This document shows positions 1 through 7,867 of a stretch of 27,389 bases of DNA, in pieces. A program made the translations under genes and the position numbers. The DNA comes from a virus. The notes beneath the pieces are model-generated. The model saw only the letters and a program-made list of their open reading frames with translations. It was not told the origin of the DNA and did not search any database. The stretch is taken from the IMG/VR virus record IMGVR_UViG_3300025009_002472, positions 1 to 27,389 of that record; one strand, written 5' to 3'. Every line of letters starts with the position of its first letter. Within the stretch, counting starts at the first letter, position 1.

Positions 1-679
1 TGCTCGCCACGGATTCACCAGCAACAACCGCGGCGGGCGTCGCCGTCTCCGTGAATTCGGCCAGACCCTTGGAAACCGGGCTATGTGAGTTGCGATCCTT
101 CACCGCCTGCTCGCGCTCCGCCGCCTGCAGCATGACCATATAGGCCCGCACGCCGGCCGCGATGGCCTTCGCTTCGCCCTTCAGTTCCGCTTCCGAGTCG
201 ATCGCCGCCGCGTCCTTGCTGTCCACAAACGCATATTCGAGGATGATGGCCGGCATTTTGGTCTCGGAAATGACCGTGAAGAAGTCGCCGCCGTGGGTGC
301 CTTTCTTGTCGTAAATCGGGCTCACGCCATGGGGGTTCTGCGTTTTGCTGAACTCCGCCCCGATACACTCCGCCAGCGACTTGCCTTCCCCGTGGAATAC
401 GCTGTGGATGGCCTCCCAGCCGTCCCCGCCGCCCGCATTGTGGTGGATCGAGATAAACAGGTCGGTCCGCGACAGGTTGGCGACATGCGCCCGCTCCATC
501 AGGGCCACCGTGTTGTCCGCGTGGCGGGTCATCACCACCTGGTGGCCGTCCTTCCACAGCAGTTCGCGCAGCGCCATGGCCACGATCAGGTTGGCGTCCT
601 TCTCTTTCACCCGGCCAACCGCGCCCGGATCGCCGCCGCCGTGCCCGGCGTCAACGCAAATCGTCATTTTCTTGCTCAT
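1..679 (-). CDS. N-acetylmuramoyl-L-alanine amidase (Amidase_3), endolysin; C-terminus cut by window edge
   Basis: This is a zinc-dependent amidase that cleaves the bond between N-acetylmuramic acid and the stem peptide, most likely the phage endolysin. My hand translation from the ATG at 679 is open to base 1 (226 residues visible). Amidase_3 landmarks are all present: VDAGHGGGDPGA at residues 9-20 (zinc ligand His13), Glu26 in the GRVKEKD segment, SIHHNA at 77-82 (zinc ligand His79), and LEYAFVDS at 147-154 with catalytic Glu148. The start is supported by GGGGAGGA a few bases upstream, inside the end of the preceding gene. No signal peptide is visible, so export would need a holin. After about residue 185 the chain turns into a charged linker, so a wall-binding or other domain may follow outside the window. 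It sits directly after a coiled-coil/membrane protein, as expected for a lysis cassette. Confidence 0.93.
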   Translation of the reverse strand, partial: MSKKMTICVDAGHGGGDPGAVGRVKEKDANLIVAMALRELLWKDGHQVVMTRHADNTVALMERAHVANLSRTDLFISIHHNAGGGDGWEAIHSVFHGEGKSLAECIGAEFSKTQNPHGVSPIYDKKGTHGGDFFTVISETKMPAIILEYAFVDSKDAAAIDSEAELKGEAKAIAAGVRAYMVMLQAAEREQAVKDRNSHSPVSKGLAEFTETATPAAVVAGESVAS

Positions 680-681
680 GT

Positions 682-870
682 TCAAATCCTCCCCTTCTCC
701 GCCAATGTGCGGAGCATAGTATCTGCCGTCGTTGCCAGCAGTTTCACCACCTTTTGCACAATCTGGTCAGCCGCCGCCAGCCCGGGCGGGGCCGGCACCC
801 CAATTCGAACCGCGTAGCTCTGGTAGACCCCATACAGCACATCCGCCAGGCGTGCCGCCGATTCGCTCAT
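682..870 (-). CDS. small helical protein of unknown function in the lysis block (62 aa)
   Basis: I do not recognise this protein. It is 62 residues, with alternating hydrophobic and charged positions that suggest amphipathic helices (for example VYQSYAVRIG and IVQKVVKLLATTADTMLRTL). There is no clear full-length transmembrane segment and no cysteines. Its ATG overlaps the stop of the preceding coiled-coil gene in an ATGA junction. It ends two bases before the amidase ATG and contains that gene's ribosome binding site. The tight coupling on both sides makes it a real gene of the lysis/late operon. A lysis accessory role is inferred from position only. Confidence 0.6.
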   Translation of the reverse strand: MSESAARLADVLYGVYQSYAVRIGVPAPPGLAAADQIVQKVVKLLATTADTMLRTLAEKGRI

Positions 871-1238
871 CCCCCGGCCCCCAGCGCGGCCGCCATGGCC
901 TTGAACAGCGGCTGGGCGCCGGCCCCGCCAACCAGCCCGCCAATCGTTGCCGCCGTGATGATCTTGATCCGAAACCTTTCCAGTTCCTGCAGCCGGCGGT
1001 CGGTCGATTCCTTGTGAGCCGTCAGTTCGGCTTCATGCCGCGCGTTGTCGATCCGCGCCTGCTTCACCTCGGCCATCATTTCGTAGAGCTTCGGCAGCAG
1101 TTCCTGATTGCTCTCGACATGCTTGCTAATCTGCGCGCACAGTGTTTTCACCGTTTCCTGCAGCACAGCGCGGTCCGCCTCAGCTTTGAGGTGGTCGGCG
1201 CAGTGTTCGCCGTCTTCGCAGCTTCCTTTCGGCCCCAT
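867..1238 (-). CDS. coiled-coil protein with C-terminal membrane helix, holin-like candidate (123 aa)
   Basis: Residues about 15-95 are highly charged, with heptad-like spacing (for example LPKLYEMMAEVKQARIDNARH), predicting a long coiled coil. They are followed by a hydrophobic glycine/alanine-rich stretch (IITAATIGGLVGGAGAQPLF) that could span the membrane. This resembles the layout of XhlA-type or other single-span phage lysis proteins, but I see no sequence signature that proves holin activity. The ATG at 1238 overlaps the stop of the zinc-ribbon gene (TGATG), which is why I prefer it to the GTG one codon upstream. Two genes later lies the amidase, which lacks a signal peptide and so needs a membrane partner. 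This is the best holin candidate in the window; a membrane-anchored spanin-like or structural role is the alternative. Confidence 0.6.
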   Translation of the reverse strand: MGPKGSCEDGEHCADHLKAEADRAVLQETVKTLCAQISKHVESNQELLPKLYEMMAEVKQARIDNARHEAELTAHKESTDRRLQELERFRIKIITAATIGGLVGGAGAQPLFKAMAAALGAGG

Positions 1239-1492
1239 CACGCACCCCCGGGCAAGATGATCCGGCTGGGCTCCGCCGGCGCGCTGTCCACGCCCTGCAC
1301 GTTCTGCCCACCCGCCTGCGCCGTCATGCGCTTCACGAACGACCGGACCGGCAGTTCATTGTGGTGATGGCATGAATCGCAGAAGATCCCGGCAAATACC
1401 GGGCGTTCGTTGACCATCAGCACGACCTTATGGATAATTTCCCCCTGCTTGATCTCATGCCCGCAAATCCCGTCACAAAATGGCTTCAGCAT
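1238..1492 (-). CDS. small four-cysteine zinc-ribbon protein (84 aa)
   Basis: The start at 1492 is chosen because GGAAGGGG lies at proper spacing upstream; a longer reading back to 1693 overlaps the giant upstream gene and has no such site. Cysteines at 6 and 10 (CDGIC) and at 38 and 41 (CDSC), followed by three histidines at 42-44, form a plausible zinc-binding ribbon. The segment between them is a short beta-type stretch (KVVLMVNERPVFAGIF). The C-terminal 35 residues are polar and probably flexible. The function is unknown; such proteins bind nucleic acid, protein or a structural zinc. It lies between the ejection-protein genes and the lysis genes and is coupled by TGATG to the next gene. 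Confidence 0.65.
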   Translation of the reverse strand: MLKPFCDGICGHEIKQGEIIHKVVLMVNERPVFAGIFCDSCHHHNELPVRSFVKRMTAQAGGQNVQGVDSAPAEPSRIILPGGA

Positions 1493-1518
1493 ATCGTTAC
1501 CCCTTCCATTTTTAGTCA

Positions 1519-1538
1519 CGCCCCCGGTATAGGGGGCG
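1519..1538. other. GC-rich hairpin between the giant ejection gene and the zinc-ribbon gene
   Basis: A perfect 7-bp stem (CGCCCCC paired with GGGGGCG, loop of 6) occupies the short gap between the two genes. In the minus-strand direction of transcription it is followed by TGACTAAAAATGG, not a T-run, so it is not a classical terminator there. On the plus strand it is followed by GGTTTT. It could act as an mRNA stabiliser, processing site or weak bidirectional terminator. Confidence 0.5.
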
Positions 1539-1548
1539 GGTTTTACGT

Positions 1549-4500
1549 TCAATCGCCACTGCTGCGGAACCGCGACGACTGCTGCCGGCGGCGGTCGGTG
1601 GTCCTGAATCTGCTGGCGGCACCGCTGCGCGCGCCACGGAACCGCGACAGGGCGCTGCGCTGGTAATAACTGCCCATCATCTCCGCATACCACTTCCGCT
1701 CCGCTTCGGTAAGGTCAGCGTTTTCCAGTTTCTTATTGAGCACGTCCGCCACCTGTTTCTTCGTGGTCTCGTCCGCCTCCGCCCAGTAGGCCATGGCTCG
1801 GTCAACGGTCATATGCTTCACCTTGACCGCCGCTTCCGGCATGGCCGCCTCCGCGCGCAGTTCTTCGTCACTGGTCCCGCGGGGGATGTACCCGGCCGCG
1901 CGCGCCGCGGCGATCTCCGTGCTCATGGCGCGCCCTGCCCGCAGGCCCTGCATGACCTCCGCGCGGGCCTCCTGCTTGGCTGCTGTCTCTTCCCTTCGTG
2001 ATTCCAGTTCCGCTTTTTTCTCAGTGCGTGCCGCCCCGCCGCCAAACCACCAGTAGTACAACTTCCCGAAATAGGGGATGGTCTGCCATGACTGCATATT
2101 GACCACCCGGAACTTGTCCCATTTTTCAGCAAAACTCTCACCGGTACGGGAAAAATCGAACTTACCAGCCATGACGTCGATATCAGCCTTGATTGCCGGG
2201 GTGATGGATGAAATATCCCGCGCCGGCAGTTCAAGCAGGGGAAACGGCGGTAACGCCAGCTTGGCCATGACCATGACCGGGCCATCTGTCCGCAACTGAT
2301 TGACCATGTACCGGTTAATGCCGACCAACCTGACGAAATTATCAATCACATAGTCTGACAGGTCCTGATCGCGCCCAAGCAACCAGTCTTTAATCCAGTC
2401 CGTACCCATACCGCATAACATCATCACAAATGCCAGGTGCCCGAGATTGGCGATCCCCTGTTTCACCTTCACACGGTCGTTCGTGCGCGAACCTTCCGCG
2501 ATCAGGTCAAGGCCCTCCCGCCTGAACACATCAAGCTGCTTAATCGTGTAGGTTTTTAACTGGTAAAATATGCGGCCCTGTGGGTGATTCAGGTACCGGA
2601 TAGGCATCTCTGACTTCGCCAGCGGCTGGAAGTCCAGCAGATGGTTGAACATCAGCAGTTTCACGTCATCAGTGGTCCGGCCGGCAGCCAGGTCATTAAT
2701 TACGGCCCGCTGATCTTCACCAAACACGGCATCCAACAGGCGCTGCGATTTGGCGCCGAAGCGGCCCGCCTGCGCTTCCGCACGCAGTTTCGTCAGCGTG
2801 CTGTTGATCAGCGTTTCCTTGCCCAACAGGTCGAGCTTATTGAAGCCAGTGGCGGTCAGCAGCCGGTCAAGCCATTGCCCGAGCTTGCCGGAGTCCGCCA
2901 TTTCCTCCCACGGCTTTTCAATGCCAAGGTCAACTGCGGTCATCTCGCTTTTCTTGCTTATCGCCTTGGCCAATGCGGTGACCGTGCGAAACGTGCCGTT
3001 GCTGTACAGGCTGTAGGACAAATCCTGCAATTGGGTGATTGTTGAAATCACGCTGCCGATGGTCATAAAATAATTGATCGTTTTCAGCTTGGCAACGCCG
3101 GGGTCAGTTTTGATGAAACCGAACCGCGCCTGCAGCGCGTCGGCAACTTCATTCTGCTGGTGTGAATTGATTTTGCCCTTTTCAATCAGGTCGAGTACCA
3201 GTATGCCGACGCTGCTCCCGACGTTAACCCGTGTCCCTTCCGTCTGCGCCGACTTGCCGAAGAACCGCCGCGCCTCGATGGCTTCGGTGACATCCTCGAT
3301 GTACTTCAGCGCCGCCGTCGGCGTGTCGTAGTAGTAGCTGTTCAGGTCGAGGGTGATAGTATCCACATACCGGGTTTTCAGCGCGCCCGGCTCCGCCAGC
3401 GCCAGCCGGCCGTTCTGGCCGTAGCCGCGAATCACGGCGTTGACAATCTCCCCTTTTTCCTCCTGCGTCAGGTTCGGATTGCGCGCCATAGCCCTGCCCA
3501 GCGCCTCCGTAATGCGGCCGAATGCCTCCGTATCCATAAGGGCATTCAACAACCCCTCGTAATCTTTTATCCGCCGCGGCGAAAATTGTTCGAGAAAGCT
3601 CACATCGAACCCGGCCGCCTCCGCCTCCGCGAATATCTCATTCCATACCGCGCGATAGGCAAGGTATTTGTCCCGGATACCGTACTTCTTCACCAGTTGG
3701 TCAATTTTGTCGACATCGCGGTTCTTCAACGCCAAGTCCATCGCCTGGTAATCAAGAACATCCATCTTGCGCATGGCATCAAGGAAAGGGGCTACCGCCT
3801 CCGCGCGCCGCTTGATATTTTGCACCACACCGTATTCAAACTTGCGGAGTGCTGAAAATAGTTCGGTGTTTATCCGGCGCAGCGTCGAAGATATCGGGGT
3901 AAGTATTGGATTCAGCAACCGGCCGGCCATGCTGATAGCCACCGGCACAGTATCCTTCTGCGCCTCCTGGACCTGTCGGTTTATCTCCTTGCGTTTTGCC
4001 GGGTCGGCGATCATGGCATATTGTTCATCCATCTGCTCGCGCTTCGTCTGATTACGCGGCTGGCCCTCTGGGCCAAATGGCCGGCCCACCGCCGGAACGG
4101 TCTGAGCCGTCCCCGCAGCCGCGCGCGATTGATCGGTCTTGCCGTTCGCGGAAGAACGTTTGCTGAGTAGCGCACGGAATTGCTCGACCCGCGCTTTCTG
4201 CTCGTCATCCAGCGAGTTAAAACGCTGTTCCGGGGTGATTTTGTTTTCTGGCGTGAATTCGCCGCTTTCATCAAAAACAAACTGCTTGGCGTACACCTGA
4301 TACCACCGGTGCGCGTTCGAATAGGCGGCGCTGGCGTACTTTCCCGCCTTCGCCCATTGATCGCCCAGCCACTGCCGCATCTGCTGCATGAATGGCTGGA
4401 AGGTCCGCTTGCCGGCCAGATACGCCGATTTTCCGATCTCAAACACGTGGTCGCGTACACTCCCCACCCCGTCACGGATCGCCTCGACCGCGCGGCGCAC

Positions 4501-7500
4501 TGGTGGCGGAACCAGCAGGTCGGGATTGATCGCCCCGCGTTCACTACTGAATTTATTCCCCGAACGCGGTGCGGCCGGGGACACCGATCCTGTTGACTTT
4601 TCGCCGACCTGTGGTATACTTCTGGTAGCCCCGCCTGCGGCTGCTTTGGGCGTATGAACAGAGCCGGAAACGGCATTGTTCCCGTCGGATGGCGTGGGCT
4701 TTTTGTACATCGTCACGCCACTCATTCTTGGTTTTTTGTTTTTCGGATTACTGATGATCCGTTCCACGTAATACGTTGTTCCGTTGAACTTTTTCACGTA
4801 GACGACTGAGGGATTATTCCCCTTCTTCCCTGGAATTATTTTATCGTATGAATCGAGAATTTCAGGTATGCGCGTAATGTCATCCCTTGTTACTGGCAAC
4901 TGACCGCGTTTAGCCTCTTTAACCGAGTCACCATGCTCATTGAGCATGTGCTTTATGTAATCGGGTCGAATCTCATGGGATAATCCGGAAACATCTACCC
5001 CGGAAATTTCTTTGATACGCGCAGCTTCGGTGTCCTTCACTTTGCCTATAATCTTCGGAGTTTTATTGCTGTTATCTAAAACTCTTGACACGTAATCAAT
5101 AAAATCATTTACCGCATACTGGTTTCGAAGCGTGCTAATTTGTTTATCAATCGCATCGACATGATACTGTAGGTTTCCCTGCGCCGCAGCTTCGCGCATC
5201 TGTTCGAGTGCACGCAAATCGTTCGTTTCGGTGATTGTCGTGTTTTCTTCCGCAGTCAGTTGCTGAACTGTGCTTTCACGGTCAGGGCTTGGCGATTCTA
5301 CCTGTCTGGTTATACTGGCGGTTTCCGTTTCACGTTGCATTCCCTGCGAAATTTTCTTATTTGCCTCATACAACAAGGCAACATATCCGCGTTCCTCACC
5401 CTGTAGAAACTCGACCCTATCACCGATCCCGGCAAATTCTGCTGCCTCCGCCGGGCTGACCGCCATAATTGGTTTACCATGCTGAGTACCAACAACAACC
5501 GGATTGTCTATGGTCGGGATTGGCATGGTGCTGTCGCCCAAGGAAGTTGCGACATTTTTCCAGAACCACCGCTGTTGTTCACGCGGCAACTGGTAGAAAG
5601 TATCCCGCCAAAATGATCCGCTCACCTGGTTGGGTGTAAGCCCTTCTGCAGCGATATCCTGCAGCGTGGCCTTGCCGCCAGCCTCAAGCGCAGCCCGACG
5701 AACCCAACGCGTCATTCGCTCATTAATATCGTCTTCACTCGCATTTTGTGGCGTTGCAATTTCTGAAACCTGCGGCCGTGAATTTTCAATTTCGGCCTGA
5801 TTTTTCAAAGTGTGCGCGGTCGGCTGGTCCATCTGCCGGGTGATGATCGCGCCCGCCTCAGCCCTGCTCATCCCGTCAATTTCCAGATCCTGACGGCCAA
5901 TCTCCCGCAGGGCGATCCGCTGCTCATCCGTGGCCGGGGCGGTGCGCAGATCGGTCACCGCCGCCGCGCCAGGGGCCGCGGGTGGGGCTGCCTGCTGTGA
6001 TCGCCCGTAGCTGGTTCCCATGGTGCCGACAGTAACGCCATCACCTGAGGACGGTGGCGGGATAAACGGCTGATTTCCTTCAGTAAATGCGTCAGTGATG
6101 CTTTGTGGATTACGTTGCAGCGCCTCATGGACCGCACCAACCGTGCTGAATACGCCACCCGTGAGCGCCCCGAGAATGAATGATTCGCGCCGGTCAGCAG
6201 CATTTTCTCGCTGGCCCAACGATTCACTTTGAATCCGGTATTGTTCGACCTCTTCCATTCCTTCGAGACCGGCACTGGTGACAAAGCGGGCCACCCCGAT
6301 CATGGCCCGGTCAGCGCGCGATATCTTGCTCAGCCCATTGAGCACGCGTAACTGCGGTGCAACGCTCCCGGCAAAGGCCGTGGCGAATTCGGCCACATCA
6401 AGGCCATACAAACGCATGTTTCCGGTATAGGTGTTTCGTGCCGCCTCCGATGCCTGTTCCTTCGTCATACCACTTCGCAACGCCTCATTGTAGGTGTCGC
6501 CAGCTTCGGTCACTGATTCGAATAGGCGGCCAAGAGCCGGTCCTACTGTGGCGCCGGCCAGCCCCGCAGTTATTGCGCCAGCACCAAATGACGTGGCGAC
6601 GCGCGCCGCCGCGCCGGCTCCACCGATCGGTATTGCCATCATGGCCATCGTCAGCGGCAAATTCATGATGAATTTGTCAGCCAAGGTCGGGTTTTGCGGA
6701 GCGACGCTGATCAGATCTTCACTGTTTCTCCGTACCCGGCGGACAATATCCCAATCTTCAGGTGATAACCCAAGCCGATTACCCGCCCATTCGACAGCAC
6801 CCGCGGCCGTTTGCCCGGCTTGACCGCTGCCGGCGGCCACATCGCGAAATGCGTCAATATACGGTTCCGCGACAGTTGCCCCCAGTGATGGCATCTCTGC
6901 CTCAGCTGCCGCGCGCACCGCAATATCAACGTTTTCCCGCGCTCGCTGATCACGCGCCATGGTCCCAGGGGCCTCATTGCCATAGGCAAATCGCTGACCC
7001 GTGGTGAGTGGTACCGTAACCTGCCGCTGGGGCTGCCGCCGCGGGCCACCCTGGCCGCCCGGGATCATCAACGACTGCCCGACATTGATGCGGTTCGGGT
7101 CGGGAATCTGGTTCAGATCGGCCATATCCTGCACCGTGGAACCGTAGCGCGCGGCAATGGCGCCAAGCGTGTCACCGCGCTGTATCGCGTGATAACCGGC
7201 CACGGTGAAAGTGCGCGTGCGCGGGGCCGCCTCGGCGGCCGGCGCTGTGAAGTCGGCGGTGGCCGGCGCGGGGACGGCCGCCTGCCCGCCGCCACCACTG
7301 GTTTCACCGGTCACGCGGCGGTATGTGGACATCACGTTCCGCACGTAATTGATCGTTTCGTGGAACGGGGGGATGCCGCGGTACTTCTCCACATTGCCCG
7401 GGCCGGCGTTGTACGCCGCCACGGCCTTGGGGACATCGCCGTGGAAGGTATCGAGCTGCTGGCGCAGGTAGCGCACCCCGCCGTCAATGTTCTGGGCAAG

Positions 7501-7866
7501 GTCGTCCGGGTCAACCCCGAGACCCCGCGCGGTGCCGGGCATGAGCTGCATCAGCCCGCGCGCGCCGGCTGGCGAGGTCAGGACCCGCCCGCGATCGGCA
7601 TAATGCCGGCCGCCGCTCTCCTGCAGGATGACCGCGCCAACCAGCCGGGCATCGACGCCATGCCGGTCCGCCGCCTCGCCAGCCAGCCGGGCAACGTCGC
7701 TGACCGGGCGCGCGGCCGCCTCCGGTGGTGCCGCAGGCGCGGGCGGGGCGGCGTTCTGGAATCGGGCTGAGAACTGATCGAACGACGGCGGTTCCTCGCC
7801 GCGCTCGCGGTAGACGTTGCTGAATGCCTCGTAGCCGCGCTGCAGGCGCGCCTGGTCAAGCGCCAT
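1549..7866 (-). CDS. giant ejection protein: lytic transglycosylase + LysM + BECR-type nuclease + polyvalent-type C-terminal region (2105 aa)
   Basis: The start at 7866 (MALDQAR) directly follows the previous stop (TGACATG); an upstream reading of 32 more residues is arginine-rich out-of-frame overlap. Residues 55-185 form a Slt-type transglycosylase: LQESGG with catalytic Glu83, GLMQLMPGTA at 104-113, AVAAYNAGPGNV at 148-159. A LysM domain follows at about 223-269 (GDTLGAIAARYGS). A hydrophobic stretch lies near 399-445. Around 920-1060 is a segment I match to phage BECR-fold nucleases (HMLNEHGD at 973-980, RGQLPVTRDD, NGTTYYVERI, MSGVTMYKK). The remaining ~1000 residues are helical, with a hydrophobic patch near 1805-1825, and end in an Arg/Ser tail with three SRFR motifs. 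T7 gp16 also begins with a transglycosylase and is ejected to form a periplasmic channel; this protein is much longer. Its position after two other internal-protein candidates fits. Transglycosylase and LysM are near certain; nuclease is probable; ejection is inferred. Confidence 0.9.
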   Translation of the reverse strand: MALDQARLQRGYEAFSNVYRERGEEPPSFDQFSARFQNAAPPAPAAPPEAAARPVSDVARLAGEAADRHGVDARLVGAVILQESGGRHYADRGRVLTSPAGARGLMQLMPGTARGLGVDPDDLAQNIDGGVRYLRQQLDTFHGDVPKAVAAYNAGPGNVEKYRGIPPFHETINYVRNVMSTYRRVTGETSGGGGQAAVPAPATADFTAPAAEAAPRTRTFTVAGYHAIQRGDTLGAIAARYGSTVQDMADLNQIPDPNRINVGQSLMIPGGQGGPRRQPQRQVTVPLTTGQRFAYGNEAPGTMARDQRARENVDIAVRAAAEAEMPSLGATVAEPYIDAFRDVAAGSGQAGQTAAGAVEWAGNRLGLSPEDWDIVRRVRRNSEDLISVAPQNPTLADKFIMNLPLTMAMMAIPIGGAGAAARVATSFGAGAITAGLAGATVGPALGRLFESVTEAGDTYNEALRSGMTKEQASEAARNTYTGNMRLYGLDVAEFATAFAGSVAPQLRVLNGLSKISRADRAMIGVARFVTSAGLEGMEEVEQYRIQSESLGQRENAADRRESFILGALTGGVFSTVGAVHEALQRNPQSITDAFTEGNQPFIPPPSSGDGVTVGTMGTSYGRSQQAAPPAAPGAAAVTDLRTAPATDEQRIALREIGRQDLEIDGMSRAEAGAIITRQMDQPTAHTLKNQAEIENSRPQVSEIATPQNASEDDINERMTRWVRRAALEAGGKATLQDIAAEGLTPNQVSGSFWRDTFYQLPREQQRWFWKNVATSLGDSTMPIPTIDNPVVVGTQHGKPIMAVSPAEAAEFAGIGDRVEFLQGEERGYVALLYEANKKISQGMQRETETASITRQVESPSPDRESTVQQLTAEENTTITETNDLRALEQMREAAAQGNLQYHVDAIDKQISTLRNQYAVNDFIDYVSRVLDNSNKTPKIIGKVKDTEAARIKEISGVDVSGLSHEIRPDYIKHMLNEHGDSVKEAKRGQLPVTRDDITRIPEILDSYDKIIPGKKGNNPSVVYVKKFNGTTYYVERIISNPKNKKPRMSGVTMYKKPTPSDGNNAVSGSVHTPKAAAGGATRSIPQVGEKSTGSVSPAAPRSGNKFSSERGAINPDLLVPPPVRRAVEAIRDGVGSVRDHVFEIGKSAYLAGKRTFQPFMQQMRQWLGDQWAKAGKYASAAYSNAHRWYQVYAKQFVFDESGEFTPENKITPEQRFNSLDDEQKARVEQFRALLSKRSSANGKTDQSRAAAGTAQTVPAVGRPFGPEGQPRNQTKREQMDEQYAMIADPAKRKEINRQVQEAQKDTVPVAISMAGRLLNPILTPISSTLRRINTELFSALRKFEYGVVQNIKRRAEAVAPFLDAMRKMDVLDYQAMDLALKNRDVDKIDQLVKKYGIRDKYLAYRAVWNEIFAEAEAAGFDVSFLEQFSPRRIKDYEGLLNALMDTEAFGRITEALGRAMARNPNLTQEEKGEIVNAVIRGYGQNGRLALAEPGALKTRYVDTITLDLNSYYYDTPTAALKYIEDVTEAIEARRFFGKSAQTEGTRVNVGSSVGILVLDLIEKGKINSHQQNEVADALQARFGFIKTDPGVAKLKTINYFMTIGSVISTITQLQDLSYSLYSNGTFRTVTALAKAISKKSEMTAVDLGIEKPWEEMADSGKLGQWLDRLLTATGFNKLDLLGKETLINSTLTKLRAEAQAGRFGAKSQRLLDAVFGEDQRAVINDLAAGRTTDDVKLLMFNHLLDFQPLAKSEMPIRYLNHPQGRIFYQLKTYTIKQLDVFRREGLDLIAEGSRTNDRVKVKQGIANLGHLAFVMMLCGMGTDWIKDWLLGRDQDLSDYVIDNFVRLVGINRYMVNQLRTDGPVMVMAKLALPPFPLLELPARDISSITPAIKADIDVMAGKFDFSRTGESFAEKWDKFRVVNMQSWQTIPYFGKLYYWWFGGGAARTEKKAELESRREETAAKQEARAEVMQGLRAGRAMSTEIAAARAAGYIPRGTSDEELRAEAAMPEAAVKVKHMTVDRAMAYWAEADETTKKQVADVLNKKLENADLTEAERKWYAEMMGSYYQRSALSRFRGARSGAASRFRTTDRRRQQSSRFRSSGD

Positions 7867-7867
7867 G

